Shown: one piece after another, positions 34,129-46,723 of the stretch
Layout: each line of letters opens with the position of its first letter
Position numbering within the stretch: the first letter of the stretch is position 1
Origin: Pratylenchus scribneri
Lineage: Eukaryota; Nematoda; Chromadorea; Rhabditida; Pratylenchidae
Direction: 5' to 3'
DNA length: 64,000 bases
Assembly (NCBI GenBank): GCA_030063045.1
Contig: JAQSEB010000020.1
Coordinates: 2,666,001-2,730,000, forward strand
Translations under genes and position numbers: made by a program
The notes under the pieces: model-generated
Databases searched by the model: none
Told to the model about the DNA's origin: nothing
What the model saw: the letters and a program-made list of their open reading frames with translations, nothing else

Positions 34129-37100
34129 TTAAAGATTTAGCACGCCACGATAAGGTCCATGCATTTTCAGGTATTGAATCACAAGGGAAGGGCCACCCTC
34201 AATAATATCTGAATTATTTTTTGACGGATTAAAATAATTTTTAAAAAAATAATTCTAACCTCCAGGAATTTGGGAAAGTGGACATCTTTCAATTGACATT
34301 ATTTCCAATGAAGAACAAAGAACCAATTCAAAGGGCAAACTGAATTGTAAAAATTGGCGATAAAAATTCTCTCCTTTTTTTACCTGTGGAGATTGGGATT
34401 ATCATTCAAGTAAAGGCTTTTTAGATTCTCCAAATGGCCTGAATTAAAGGGAAAAGTTTGCTGGATTAATTTTAAAATAATTTTTTACCAATTTCTTCTG
34501 GGATGAATGTCAATAGATTTTCGCCCACACGCATATCCACCAAATTTGATAAATTTCCAATGGTCCTTGGCAATGAGGTCAATTGATTCGACTAAAAATT
34601 AACATTTTTTACATTAATTATCCATTTCTAATTTAACCTGAACCCAAAGTTTGGTCAAAGTTGTTAGGAAGCCAATGTCCGATGGGATTGCTTCCAATTC
34701 ATTCTCCTCCAAATCCAATTCCCTCAATTTTCGCAATGAGCCAATTTGTGAAGGAAGTCGTTTTAGGCGATTTGTTGACAAAACCAAAACCTCCAAATTG
34801 ACCAATTTGTCAATATCTAATTTTAATTATTTGTTCAAATTAATTTAATTTAAATAATTTACCGGCTGGCAATTCTTGGATTTCATTGTTGGAAACATTC
34901 AATTCGGTCAATGGAAGCCAAGTGCCAAAATCCAACGGAAATGCGGTCAATTCATTTTCTTTGAAATTCAATTTTGATAATTGAATTGCTTTTGCAAATA
35001 TCCCAAATGGAACTTTCCCAATTGAATTATGTTCCACATTCACTGACTGCAAATATTTTAAAATTAATTCCGAATTATTTTTGTCAAAATTACCACTGCC
35101 ATTTCGTATCCTCCCTGTGGAATTGCATTCAATTGATTCCGGCTCAAATTTATACTTTTCAAATTGGGCAAAGCTGACAAAATTCCTTCCTTTAAATAAA
35201 TATTTAAATTTACTAAATAAATGTAAAAATTTACTGGTAATGCCTGTAATTTGTTACTTTCCACCACAAATTCATCCAATAAAGTGCACTGAGCAAGGGT
35301 CGACGGCAATTCATGCAAATGATTATAACGGATGCCCAATCTTTTTAAAAAAGCTAAATGGCCAATACTGTCGGGCAATCTTTCCAATTCATTGTGTTGT
35401 AAATCCAATTGGGTCAATTGAGAGCATTGGCCAATTTCTTAAAAAATTAATTAATAATTTTGGAATGGATTGAAAAAACCTTCGGGAATTGCTTTTAATT
35501 GATTTGAGGAAAGCAAAAGAATGGAGAGACATTGCATTTCGGCAATAATTGAAGGCAATTCACTTATTTTATTTTCCCTCAAATCCAACATTTTCAGCCG
35601 TTTTAATCGTCTAAAATTCAATAAAATTATTTGAATAAATTAATCATTTTTGGCAACCTTATATCCGGATGAATTGTTTTTATTTTGTTATATCGAAGCC
35701 AAAGTGTTTCCAGCGATTCCATTTGGAAAACGACCATCGGAATTTCCTCTGTAATTTTGTTGTGCCGAAGATCCAAAGTTTCCAATTTCTTCAATGCTGA
35801 CAATGTTTCCGGTAAACTGGCCAAACTATTTTCGCTCAGTCCCAAAATGCGCAAATTGACCAATTGACCAACTTCCGGTGGCAAACTTGATAATTTGTTC
35901 TGCAAATTTTAATATTAATTTTGCAATAAATATTCATTCTACCTTATAAAGGAACAATTCGGTGAGTTGAGTGAGGGAATGAATTGAACTGGGAATGCTG
36001 GTCAAATCCGATGAATTCAAGTCCAATCTGGTCTCAACGCTTTCCTTGCATCGATTCAATTCGCGATTGACATCCTGAAAATTTTAATTTATTAATTTTA
36101 TTCAAAAATTTAATTTAATTCAGTCAGTCAAAAAGATCAAAAATCACAAAAAAAAGCATTAAAAATTCAGTTAAAATTAAAAAGCAAAACACTAAATTAG
36201 ATTAATTGATGGTTTGTTGCATCAAATATAATTAAATTTGTCAAAACATTGTTTACTCGACAGAGGAATAATTGAATTTGAATTTCTCCTCTTCAGTCTT
36301 TTTTTCCCCAGTATTCCTAGAGGAGGGTGGAGGTGGCAAACCTTGCGAACTTTGTCATCTGATGAGGAAATTGAATTGCTTTGCTTTTCACTGAGACTAT
36401 TTCGATATTTTCCACGTGCAAAATTTGATATTTTATTGATAATGTGGCCACCGGGGGATTTGCTTCGGGTCGATTGGCTTCCATTGCTGTTCGCCGCCGT
36501 TCCAGGCTGGCCATTTCCGCTATTATTTGGACGAAATTCCAAAGTGTGTTCCATTCCACCATTTTTATTCTCTATTGGCTTGGCCTGTTGGCCTTGACTT
36601 TGTTTATCGCCCATGGAACCGCCCAGCCGGAGCTTATCGTCCAATTTACGGCCGACCAATAAGGCCTTCTTAATTTGAAGAATTATTTTAATAAATCAAA
36701 ACAAATTTGATTACCTGAAAACAAAGGGCGAATTTGTCGGCAGGAAGGAAGTGCTCTCTTCTGTGTTGTTCTCGATCAAATGAACTGTTTGTGCTGGTGC
36801 TGACCACCGATGATGAGGGAGAGGGTCGTTCTTTGCTGTTTTGTCGATGTCGATTCGTTTTTTGATAATGATGATTCGCAGATGAATTTTGATGTGAAGA
36901 TTGGTGATTATGATGATGGTGGTGATTGGATGAGTTCTGCTTTCTTGTTGTTCCAGGAATTGAGCTGTCTAAAATATTCAAAATATTAGGTAAATTAAAT
37001 TTGCTCAGAGGACATAAGATAAATTAATCTAGGAAAAGGACAATGCAATAAATGAAATTGCAGTTGCAGAATATTTAACTGATTATTGGAGTAGAATAGT

Positions 37101-37960
37101 TTTAAAAACGATTTTAGCAAAATCTCGTTTTCGATTTTTGAAATTTTAGTTTTCGCTTTACCACATTTCCCGTTTTTAAGAAAAAAAAACTAAATTTGGT
37201 TTTGAAATGTATCGATTTTCTATAACCACCCTACCCATTAATATTGATACTGATTATGTATGATTGCTGTTGAACTGATATGATGAAGCTGACTGATTGA
37301 AAGATTGATTGAATTGATTAGTTTTTTTATTGATTACTGATTAGAAGACAAATTGTCATTTATTTTGTATAAAATGCCATTAAAAAGGCGAAAAGTCTAT
37401 TATTTAAAATTATTTGCCATACCGTATTTGAAATAAAGATAAAAAAAATCTATACATATAATCTTAATTAGTTTTTCTTTTCCTCCGAATTATTCTATAA
37501 ATAATTGCCTTCCCCATGCCTCTCCCTCTCTCATCATTCTCACCTCCGCTGTTTCCACTAATTATTGAAGAAGCTGGCGAAGCTCTGCTGCTACTATTCA
37601 AGCTTGGATTATGCGCAATTTGGCCACTGTTTATTGTGGACAATTTTTCACTTCCACCGTTGTTCCTCTTGAGTTGTTTTTGGCGATGGGAAATTATGTC
37701 CAGTTTGCTGGCCTCTTTTAGGGCGCGTTCAATGAATGAGGGTAATGAAGATTGGGAAATGTGGTTTTCGTCCTTTTTCTGCATTGAAAATGAATTGAAG
37801 AATATTTGTTCAATTAATATGAATTTTATTTATAAATGAGGAATATTGTGGTGGGGAGGACCAACCGATTGATGATGTGGTCGATGGAGAATGACAAATC
37901 CGTAAATCAATTCCCGCAATTCAATCGGCTGATCCTTTGCGATGAAGAATGGACAATGAA
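34129..37960 (-). CDS. soc-2: Leucine-rich-repeat Ras/Raf scaffold SUR-8/SOC-2 (SHOC2)
   Basis: The LRR part (36074 down to 34129, eleven exons) translates into continuous leucine-rich repeats of the SHOC2 type. Landmarks in order are [101 protein letters not shown] and a LKMHGPYRG ending, each matching SHOC2/SUR-8. The protein scaffolds Ras, PP1 and Raf to activate MAPK signalling. Four phase-compatible exons upstream (37866-37960, 37544-37778, 36715-36968, 36342-36668) give a long low-complexity N-terminus rich in His, Asn, Ser and basic residues. The two most distal exons are less certain and could belong to another transcript. The first Met is not identified. All introns are GT-AG and 40-560 bp long. 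Confidence 0.9.
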
Positions 37961-40900
37961 CTCGTCGGCGTCAAAATGATCGGGGATTATGCGAGGGAGA
38001 ATTGAAAGGGTTGTTGCCGATTATTTTGACGGGGAAAAGTTTGAAAAGGATGGAAAATTGTTGATGCGGGCGCCGATTTATTTGGTTTTGTTCGTTTTTT
38101 CAAAGGCACAAAAACAAATTAATGCCTATAATAAAATTGAATTAGTTAATTGTTTAAGTCATTTTGGCCATAGCAAATTTGGCCAAAAACATGTCTTAAT
38201 CGTTTATTAGTGATGCAAAAGAAGGAAATTAGCAACAATGCTTTTTTTCCCTTTTCTCTTCAAAAAAAGCGGCGAGGCACGCGAATTCCATTGCCTTCTT
38301 CTCCGTCAATTTCGCACGAATAATTTGCCACCGTTTTGTGATTGATAATTGATAGTGAAAGGTCAAAACAGCACCGCCAACCGCGACCACCGAGCTGGCG
38401 CACAAAAAAGAAAGAAAAATGTGATTGAAGGGGAAAGGGGAAAGGGGAGGGGGAACAAAGGTGAAAAAGTCAATTCAATTGATTCGGCTGGAGGGAAGGA
38501 TCGAGTGGATGATCAAAAACGCAAAAAAATAAAAGAAAATTATTGGCACAAAATCACAGAGGAATATATTTTCCTTGAGGGAAAATTGGAAATGTGCGGT
38601 CGTGGGAATGGAATGGGAAGGAAAAGCGCAAATGGCGGGACTACGGTCTCGGTCGCCCCTCTCAATTTCAATAATGGAAAAATTTTGGTCATTCCAATTC
38701 CAAGTCAATATGGCTGCAGAGTTGAATTTTTTGTTTCTGGGAAAGGAGAATGGCAAATTGTGAACATATTTTAGAATACGAATTGTGAAATATTCCACCC
38801 TATGTATTTTCCTCTATTTCATTCCAATTTGGTTTGGATTTTGGTATAGGAAAGGGAAATTGGCTGTTTGTTGGAGAGGGCAAAAAAGGTGGCCACAACC
38901 AAATCCCCCAGTAGCAGTGGCCCCCAATTCTCTTGTATGGTCCAGTGAGTTGCATTCCATACCCACATTGGCCATGTCTCATCCCAAAGTAGCACCAGCT
39001 TCATCGCCAATTCATATTCATCTCTTTCTTCCTTTTTTATTGGAGTTTGTCGCAATGTTATTATTTATGCGAATGGTATAGCAAAAAAGGGTAGAAAATG
39101 GGCAGGGGAAACTGGCATATTGCCGCAGCATTCAAAGGAACAAGCCAGTCTGTGTGAATGGACTATACAGTAAACGGACTAAAGTGTCCAATAATAAAAA
39201 AGTTTTCTCATCCGGATGAGGCCAGAACATTTGTGCCCATCCATCGGCCATTTTCGGCTGGATTGACAAGGGAGAGTGGGGAAAAGGGATAGGCCCAAAA
39301 TTTAGAGTGGATCGGCCAAAAGGGCTCTTATTCCAAATCCATTTTAATAGTAGCCAGTCCCTTTTAGTTGGCCCTGGGGATGTCGCCCATCTCCCCTTTT
39401 AGTCATGGGCGGCTTACTCAGTTGTCCTTCTTCTTTTTCCAATTCTCTCAGTTGGTCGCCCAATTGGCCAAAACGGCGTTTCTGCCAGCCGCCTCATTCC
39501 ATCCCATTCACTTCTTCAACTCTCGCCCAAACCAATCCCGACCAACCTATTTCCTCTCTCTTCATTTGGCTCTTAATATTGATTCCTGCCAGCCAGCGCC
39601 AATCCCGACCTCTGCCCCTCCACACATTTTTAAACTATCTCTTCACGTCCACTTCCCATCCAATACTGGCAATTGTATGAAGGGGAATAATTCTTAGTGA
39701 AGTGGGAAAATTATAGAGCGAATGGGCCAATAGAAATTGCAAATGAGAACCAAAAAGGGAGGCGAGCGGATGACGGGAATGAAATTGGGAAATCGGAAAA
39801 TTGGGATGGATTTCGGTGACTGGGCCTTGGAGGGTTGGAAGGAAGGTCCAATGGAGATGTGGGAATTGGAGAATTAATGTGCAGTTACTTTACGGGGCAA
39901 TATTGCATTTTGTGCACGGCGGCCAATTCTCCCAACCATTTTCAATTCAATTCAATCATTATTAGAAGGGGGCATTGGTGTCTCTCAAATCGGCCATTAA
40001 TCACCCAAGGTTGGCCACCGTTCTCGCCTTTCCTTTGGCCTCCACTTTTCCCTCTGTTCAATGCCAAACTATTGCGGCTGGTTTATGTTCGTCAACAAAT
40101 ACTATTGACTGAGGAATTGGGCAGTTTAAGGTTCGGGAAAGGATGCAATGGAGAAAGCAAATATATTGAGAAAAGGAAAGGAATTTGGGGAATTTTACAA
40201 GAAGAGAAAGGGGAGGAATTTTGCGCCAGCCGATCAACGTGTCGGCCCTTGAGGGTGTTTCAAAAACATTCATTAATGTTGACAAATTTGTTGGTTGATG
40301 ACGGAATTTGATGGAAATAATCAAACACAGAATAACTCATAGAAACGGAAAACATAAATGGAGTTGTGATATCACCCAAATATTTTCACAAATTTTTTTT
40401 CGATGAATCAATCTCCATCGTTAGCTTATTTAAATTTTGGTTAAAAAGTTGATGTTTTCCATATATTTTGCCTATGGAAAAATGAATTTTCACTGGTTTA
40501 AATGGAATGATCATTAGCTTCTGGAAAAGACTTAAAAGGCGAAATTTGATATTCACACACAAATGGATCCTTGCTTTTTATTGGCAATTGTGTGAAACCT
40601 CTGAATGGAAAAAGAAAACTCCATTCTGCTGGGAATATAGCCGACCCATTTAAACCGGATAAAATGGTGGAAACAAATGAAATCGTAATGGAATGAACAT
40701 AGTTTCGGATTTTTAAAAGAAATTCAACTTTCTTTGTCATAAAATATTTAGTATTTAACATCAATTATAAATTATGGAAAATTAATTTTGCAATTATTCC
40801 CATCAATCAGAGCACATAATAAGAATTAACCAATAATCGGTTTTGGCGGTTATTGTGAAATTAAATATTTTTATTTCATCCAAAATGACAAAAAAAAATG

Positions 40901-41101
40901 AATGGACATAGCCAAATGAATAAAATATGGGGGAATAAGCGATGATTAAAAAAACATATGATGGAGGAAAAGGAGCGTTGTTGTCTTTTTTAATAGGTCG
41001 GGAAGATCATCATTCAGGTGCAATTCATCCATCCAAATTATTGTTGAAAAGTAACACTCCTCTCATTCCATCCATTGTCCACATTTGATTGAAGTCCCAA
41101 T
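37961..41101. other. Intergenic between SUR-8 5' end and RHO-1 3' end
   Basis: About 3.1 kb. Purine-rich on the + strand at 38350-38650, with mixed composition after that. A 141-codon open frame at 38349-38774 is low-complexity and unsupported. On the minus strand near 40498-40620 a tail reading KSKDPFVCEYQIS resembles the end of a C-type lectin domain but lacks the rest. Confidence 0.5.
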
Positions 41102-41991
41102 TCAGAGCACACTGCACGGCTTCTTCTTCTTTTTCTTCTGCTGCAATGCCGCCTTTGTTGCCATTTCGAAAACCTCTCGGATGCCCTAATAATAATTTAT
41201 GATTTTATTCAATTTTCTCGATAAAATGTTTTTAACCTCTTTGGTCTTGGCACTGCATTCAAGGTATGCATAAGCTCCTGAATATATTTATGATAATTAA
41301 TTTAATGAGGGAATTTTAAATCTAACCAATTTGCTCGGCGATCGCTTTCCCTTGATCAGTTTTGACCGGCTCCTGCTTATTCCGGGAAAGGTCGCGCATT
41401 GTCTGGGGATCATTGCGCAAATCCTTCTTGTTGCCGACAAGGATGATAGGCACCTTTAATAAATTGGTGATTTGTAAAAGAATTTATTGTTGATTAAAGT
41501 AAAAACCTCTAAAACCTTGTAAAACTCACATTTGGGCAGAAATGGCGAACCTAAATATTTAAATGTTTTTCATTTCACTTCAGTTAAAAATACCTCGGGT
41601 GTCCATTTCTCGGGAATATTGTCCAATGAGTCTGGCGAGTCAATGCTGAAGCACATCAAAATCACGTCGGTGTCCGGATAGCTGAGCGGTCGAAGTCGAT
41701 CATAGTCTTCTTGTCCGGCTGTGTCCCAAAGAGCCAATTCAACCTTGAAATTTATTTTTTATGATGTTTAATTGTAAAAGAGAATTAACCTGCTTTCCGT
41801 CGACCTCTATATCCGCCACATAATTCTCAAAGACGGTTGGGACCTTAATTAATTTCAATTATTGATTTTGTATTATTTAATAAACTTACATAGACATCTG
41901 GGAATTGATCTTTGCTGAAGACGATCAAAAGGCAAGTTTTTCCGCAAGCGCCATCTCCGACAATCACCAATTTTTTACGAATGGCCGACAT
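41102..41991 (-). CDS. rho-1: Rho-family small GTPase (RHO-1/RhoA)
   Basis: Seven exons on the minus strand (41991-41890, 41843-41790, 41743-41594, 41551-41531, 41453-41327, 41277-41237, 41185-41102) encode 192 residues, the normal RhoA size. Motifs are intact: P-loop GDGACGKT with Gly14-equivalent and Lys, switch [13 protein letters not shown], switch [26 protein letters not shown] and CSAK guanine-binding motifs, and a polybasic [13 protein letters not shown] tail ending in the CAAX box CSVL for geranylgeranylation. It controls actomyosin contractility, cytokinesis and morphogenesis. Exon 4 is only 21 nt and encodes VRHFCPN. The C-terminal half is more diverged than the switch regions, as usual. 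It is the best conserved gene in the window. Confidence 0.98.
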
Positions 41992-44978
41992 TTTTATTAT
42001 TCTTTAATTTGATCCTTCAAATTATAACAATTTTATCTGTAAATAGTGAATTTAATTTAAATTGGCTTGTTTTTTAATAATGTAATATAAGCGAGCGAGT
42101 ATATCCAATCCAAATTGGGAAGGTGGAATTTGATTAATTGGAATTTATTTTTGATGATTTCTGATTTGATTGAGGGAAGGGGGAACCAGGAGTTGATTGG
42201 GATTTGGTAATGCTTTGCTTTTTATCCACAATTGCTATGCATGCTAATTAAATAAAGAATTCGCAACACTCCATTTCCCATTCGCATCTTCCGTTTTTTA
42301 AATCATCTAATAAAATTAGAGACTTCTAAAATTGATGATACAAAAAAGAAAAACATAATTTTGGATAAATTTTCATTATGTAAACAGAATGAAAGGAAAA
42401 GTGAAAAATTATTTAAAATTTATCGTCTCATTTTTAAAAGTAATCCAAAATTCAGCAGATGAAAATGAAATTGCTTGGTTTTAAAATTTAATAACAATCT
42501 ATCTAATTAGTTTGGATCTCAAGAAAAAATAAAATTCTCTTGTAAAAGGTGGCCATAAAGAAAATAAATTGATTGGGATGAAGGTTGAACGGAAAATTTT
42601 ATGAATGATTCATTCCCCAATGGGGTTAACAATATTCAACATAAATGTGTTAAAATCTGATCGATTCAATCGGCGGATGGATGAATGGCGGGGGTGGAAT
42701 TGGAAAAGATGAAAAATATGTAATTTAATATTAATAATAAATAAAATGGTTTGGGATGGATAGTTTAATCCTTCTTATTATAAATAAACTATGATGACCT
42801 TGCCATTTTGTTCATATCATTCATCACCTTTGAAGATCAAACTAGATATAGAATTGGGAGGGAACAGGGAACATATGGTTTTTGATGGGATAATGAAAGA
42901 GGATTTAATAATTTCGAAAATAAAAGTAAATTAAACATTGATCATGGATTTATGATCAACAAACGATTAGGTGTTTACTTTTTCAAGCATTAGTATGGAA
43001 TAAATTGTATGAAAAAATGGTTTATGGAGAAGAATGGTGCAAAGTGTGAAAAAAGGACATTTATTGTGGGGTTATAGTGATGCCCAATGGTCCATGAATG
43101 CAATGGCCATATCCATATAAAGGTTATGGCCACAACGAATTTTTTTCAATTCCACCAATGATGTGCTAAAATATTAGGGTGGTTTGGTTGGGGAAAATGT
43201 ATTGCTGCTGGTGCAAGCGGTGATGATGACGCCAAAAAGACAGGAAGGAGGACAAGAGGCATCGATAGTCATGGTCGCTTCTTCTTCCTCCTCCTCTTCT
43301 TCTTTAGGGTCTTCACTCTTCAGCAGCAGTAGAGAAGAAAAAAAGAAGAATGAAGGTTCGTCCCAAAAGTCGCCGTCGGGGACATCCATTCCCTTTCCTT
43401 CTCAATCCTATTTTCATCTATCCATCCATCTAATCCACCACTTTTCGGGCGAAGCTTCCATTTTTCGTAAGATATTTCTCTTATTTCTCGTTCAATCTCA
43501 TCATCGGCCTATCTTTCCTTCATTTCAAGGCCAAAAACTCCCTCACATTCATCGATGTTGGGAGACTAACCCGCCACAGCAATGACTAGAACAGTGTGTG
43601 AATATAGAGGAATAAAGGAAGAGAGAAGACAAAATGTGCTTTATGTTTTTCGCCTCCGGCTTTTCATTTTACTTCGCTTGGAGCGAAAAGGAAGGAAGGC
43701 CAAGGAATGATGAAGCGGATGCAAAATGCTTAAAAGATAGACGGGAAGAAGCTTTAAACGGAAAAAAGCCTGCCACTATGAAGAAAAATAAGAAATGAAC
43801 CATCCAATGAAAAATAAGGAAGTAGAGCATGGAAGGGGGTTTAAAGCCATCGAAAGGCATTAGACTCAAAGTGGAACTTCCATTCATCCCCTTTTCCTTT
43901 AATTCCATTCCATTCAAATCCCATTATCTTCTCATACTCTTGGCACTTTCACTTTCCTTTCGACCACCCCCAATATTCTTTATGCCCTCAAGCATAATTC
44001 CTTTTTTCTTGGGATCATCATTTCAATTTAAGCTTTCTGTTTTTATAGGCTTTCTTAATATCCTCATCAGCATCTCTAATCATCATCCCAAAAAATCAGA
44101 TTAAACTGTACATAAATGGAAAAGAAGCTTTGTTGTAAAAAAAAGAGACAAAATTGGCAAAATAATTCATTCAGAAAAGAAAGGGACAATAAAGGATTAG
44201 ATTAGAGGGACTTAGCATGATTGTGCCATTCTATTCTCATTCATAAATCCCCTAGTCAAACCCATAAAAGGCAAAAATATCGACGACTCCACGCTAATAT
44301 TTGCTTCATAAATTTGCCGCCAAGCAGCCTGCCTTCCCCCTCAATTTCCATATTTATATTCCTCAATGGAAGTCTTTGGCCATTAGGACAACTTCTTTGG
44401 ATGGTAACACCGCCTTATTCCCCATTCTTACTCTTCTTTTCCCCAACTTATCCCAAATCCACATTCATCGATTGCATTGACAATTTCGGCTTTGCCTTTG
44501 GATGAAATTGAAGGGTAAAGGCGCAATTTTGGGCCAAATAGGAGGAATGGATTGGAAGGAAATGGAGGAAAAGGGGGAGGAGGTCGAGTGGGCCAATCCC
44601 AGACATTGGCGGCGAAGATCTTGAAGGCAAAATGCCAAGTGGGGGTTAATATAAGGAGGGATAAAGGAAGAGCGCAAAAAGCAGCTGAAATTCCCGGTGG
44701 AAATCTTCTTCAGCTTGGGGAAGAACATTGATGAAGGGGAAATGGCTGGGAAAATGTAAATTTGCCGCCACCGGAAGTGAAGATGGAAAAGTGCAAAATA
44801 AAAATTGAAAATTTGATGAAAAAATAAAGTGGCATAGTCGAAGAAAACTGGAGGTAAAAAGGGCAATTGGGACAAAAATGGGTAAAAATTAAATTAAGAG
44901 GGAAAGAAAGGGGAGAATAGCATTTTATTGACGTCATTTTTGAATGTGTTTTTTTTAATATGATGAAAATATGACCAA
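41992..44978. other. Intergenic upstream of RHO-1
   Basis: About 3 kb. AT-rich near the gene, then a short hyper-simple region around 43260-43330 (CTTCTTCCTCCTC), with C/T-rich sequence to 44500 and purine-rich sequence after that. Open frames at 43174-43585 on both strands come from the simple sequence. No gene is supported. Confidence 0.55.
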
Positions 44979-45563
44979 TTCAGGACCAGAGCTGTGCTTT
45001 TCATAAATCTTGACTCCAACTCCGACTCCGGACTCCGACCTTTCAAAAATTTAGCTCCGACTCCGAACTCCGGGTTTTCCAATTTTTGACTCCGACTCCG
45101 ACTCCAGCTCCGGGGAGTCGTTCTAAAGCTCGACTCCGACTCCGGAGTTTGACTCCGCAGAAAATTTTTTAAGTAATTTCGTTTTGGCTCCAGGGCATTT
45201 TTGTGTAAAATTAACATCTATTTCCGAAAATGATATAATTTCGGTACGAAAATTTTAATAAAAATTAACCAAAAAATTTAATTTTAAAAAAAATTAAAAA
45301 GGGAAATTTTTTTAAAAATTAGGTAAAAAATACATTTTTTTAAATAAAAATCCGGAATCGACCGGAGTCCGGAGTCGCTCAAAATTTTTGACTCCGACTC
45401 CGACTCCCAACTCCGACCTTTGAAAATTTTGACTCCAGCTCCGACTCCGGACTCCGACCTTTTCAATTTTCGACTCCGACTCCGACTCCAGCTCCGGAGC
45501 GGAGTCGGAGTTGGAGTCGGAGTCGGAGCCGGAGTCGGAGTCGGACCCAGCTCTGTTCAGGAC
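44979..45563. mobile_element. hAT-type MITE with 8-bp target-site duplication
   Basis: The element spans 44987-45555 (569 bp), with inverted ends CAGAGCTG and CAGCTCTG. It is flanked on both sides by the identical 8 bp TTCAGGAC (44979-44986 and 45556-45563), which is the expected target duplication length for hAT transposons, and the CAG(A/G)G start fits hAT termini. Just inside each end are inverted GACTCC / GGAGTC hexamer arrays (45010-45160 and 45360-45545), so the whole element can fold back. The middle is AT-rich and non-coding; no transposase is present, so it is non-autonomous. The exact duplication suggests a fairly recent insertion. Confidence 0.88.
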
Positions 45564-46386
45564 TATTTATTCCCCTCCTTTTTCAAAAGGCCACAATTTT
45601 AGGGTTGTCCGTCCCTAAAAAGGATGGCTTTCTGTCTGTGGGCAGCAAAACAATGAAAATGAGGGGAAATAATGATTTTTTGAATGAATGAATGGAACAG
45701 AAGAGGAATTCCTAAATGGCCAAAAACACAAATTTTAACCAACAATGGGAATGAATCAGCAGAAAACAAACATTCATTTGGGAATTTCGAAAAAAAGAGC
45801 GGAAATTAAAAAGAAGGCAAAAAAAATGCATTGAAGGCGAAATCAATTTTTTGTGGGGAGGGAGGATGTTGTCATTATTTCCAGCAGATTTTGGCATCCA
45901 ATATCTTTTAGACCATTATTTTTTAACAATTCATTAAATCCTCAAAATTAATTTTAAAAGAGGAAAAGACAATTAAAAATGTAATATTTCGCCCCCATTT
46001 CCTTTATCAGCAAAAAATTTTCATAGAATTTAAGGAATTCCATAAGTAAAATGATGAAAATATTGATAATAATATTTAATAATTAAAATTGGGAATGGAT
46101 TGAATGGAATGCTTATACTATAAATTCCATCAATTTAAATCATCCATATTGTTCCCAAGAATTATAGCAATAATTTATGATGGTCTTCCACTAAAAGCTA
46201 CATTGAATATGAAAGAATTTATGTCCAAACAAAAAGTTTAAACGTTTCTTTATAACTGAGAGATCTGAACAAAACAAAACAATAATATTTTCGGGTAACA
46301 ATAATATGATATTAGTTCAACAATATTTTTGGGTAACAATGTGATATTATTTCCTATTATTTTCATCAATAATCCTCTGCGTTGCT
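45564..46386. other. Intergenic, AT-rich
   Basis: No exon is recognised. It includes the 3' flank of the small minus-strand gene at 46.4 kb. Confidence 0.55.
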
Positions 46387-46723
46387 TTATTCCGTGTTCT
46401 TCTCGCACAATGCCATCACCGAACAACCGGCCAATTTGAATCCATATACGCCTTCCGGATTGAGATTCTGCTGGTCATCTCGAACACTCCCAATAGTACG
46501 CATTGACACATATCGCATCCCGGCCGGATAGTTCCTGATGAATGTTCCACTGGATGCCAGTGTTCAGCTTAAATTAATAAAATGAAATTATTACAAATTG
46601 TATTTAAATGTTATTATACCTTGCCCTTGTATGAATTGTAATGTCATAGATGTGGCCGAATAGACCCATTTCCGTGAATTGTGAGCCCGATGATCGACTG
46701 GCCTGCATTTTGCTTTTGGGCAT
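46387..46723 (-). CDS. Unrecognised 88-residue protein
   Basis: Two minus-strand exons, 46723-46620 and 46549-46387, join in phase 2 using the acceptor GGCATCCAG; the nearer TTTAAG acceptor would give an immediate stop. The product begins MPKSKMQASRSSG, then LFGHIYDITIHTRA, FIRNYPAGMRYVSMRTIGSV, and GVYGFKLAGCSVMALCEKN before the stop. It looks like a compact beta-rich fold with two Cys near the end, and it is probably cytosolic because no signal peptide is visible. Higher local GC than its AT-rich surroundings and ordinary-looking codons favour a real gene or the remains of one. A longer gene with missing upstream exons is possible. I do not recognise the family. Confidence 0.55.

Noticed and set aside
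40498..40764. Minus-strand frame ending KSKDPFVCEYQIS, reminiscent of a C-type lectin C-terminus
   Set aside because: Only the last few residues fit; the WND-type core, other cysteines and upstream exons are absent. Could at most be a relic.
43174..43585. Overlapping open frames on both strands near 43.3 kb
   Set aside because: They arise from CTTCTTCCTCCTC simple sequence; no introns, domains or signal peptide.
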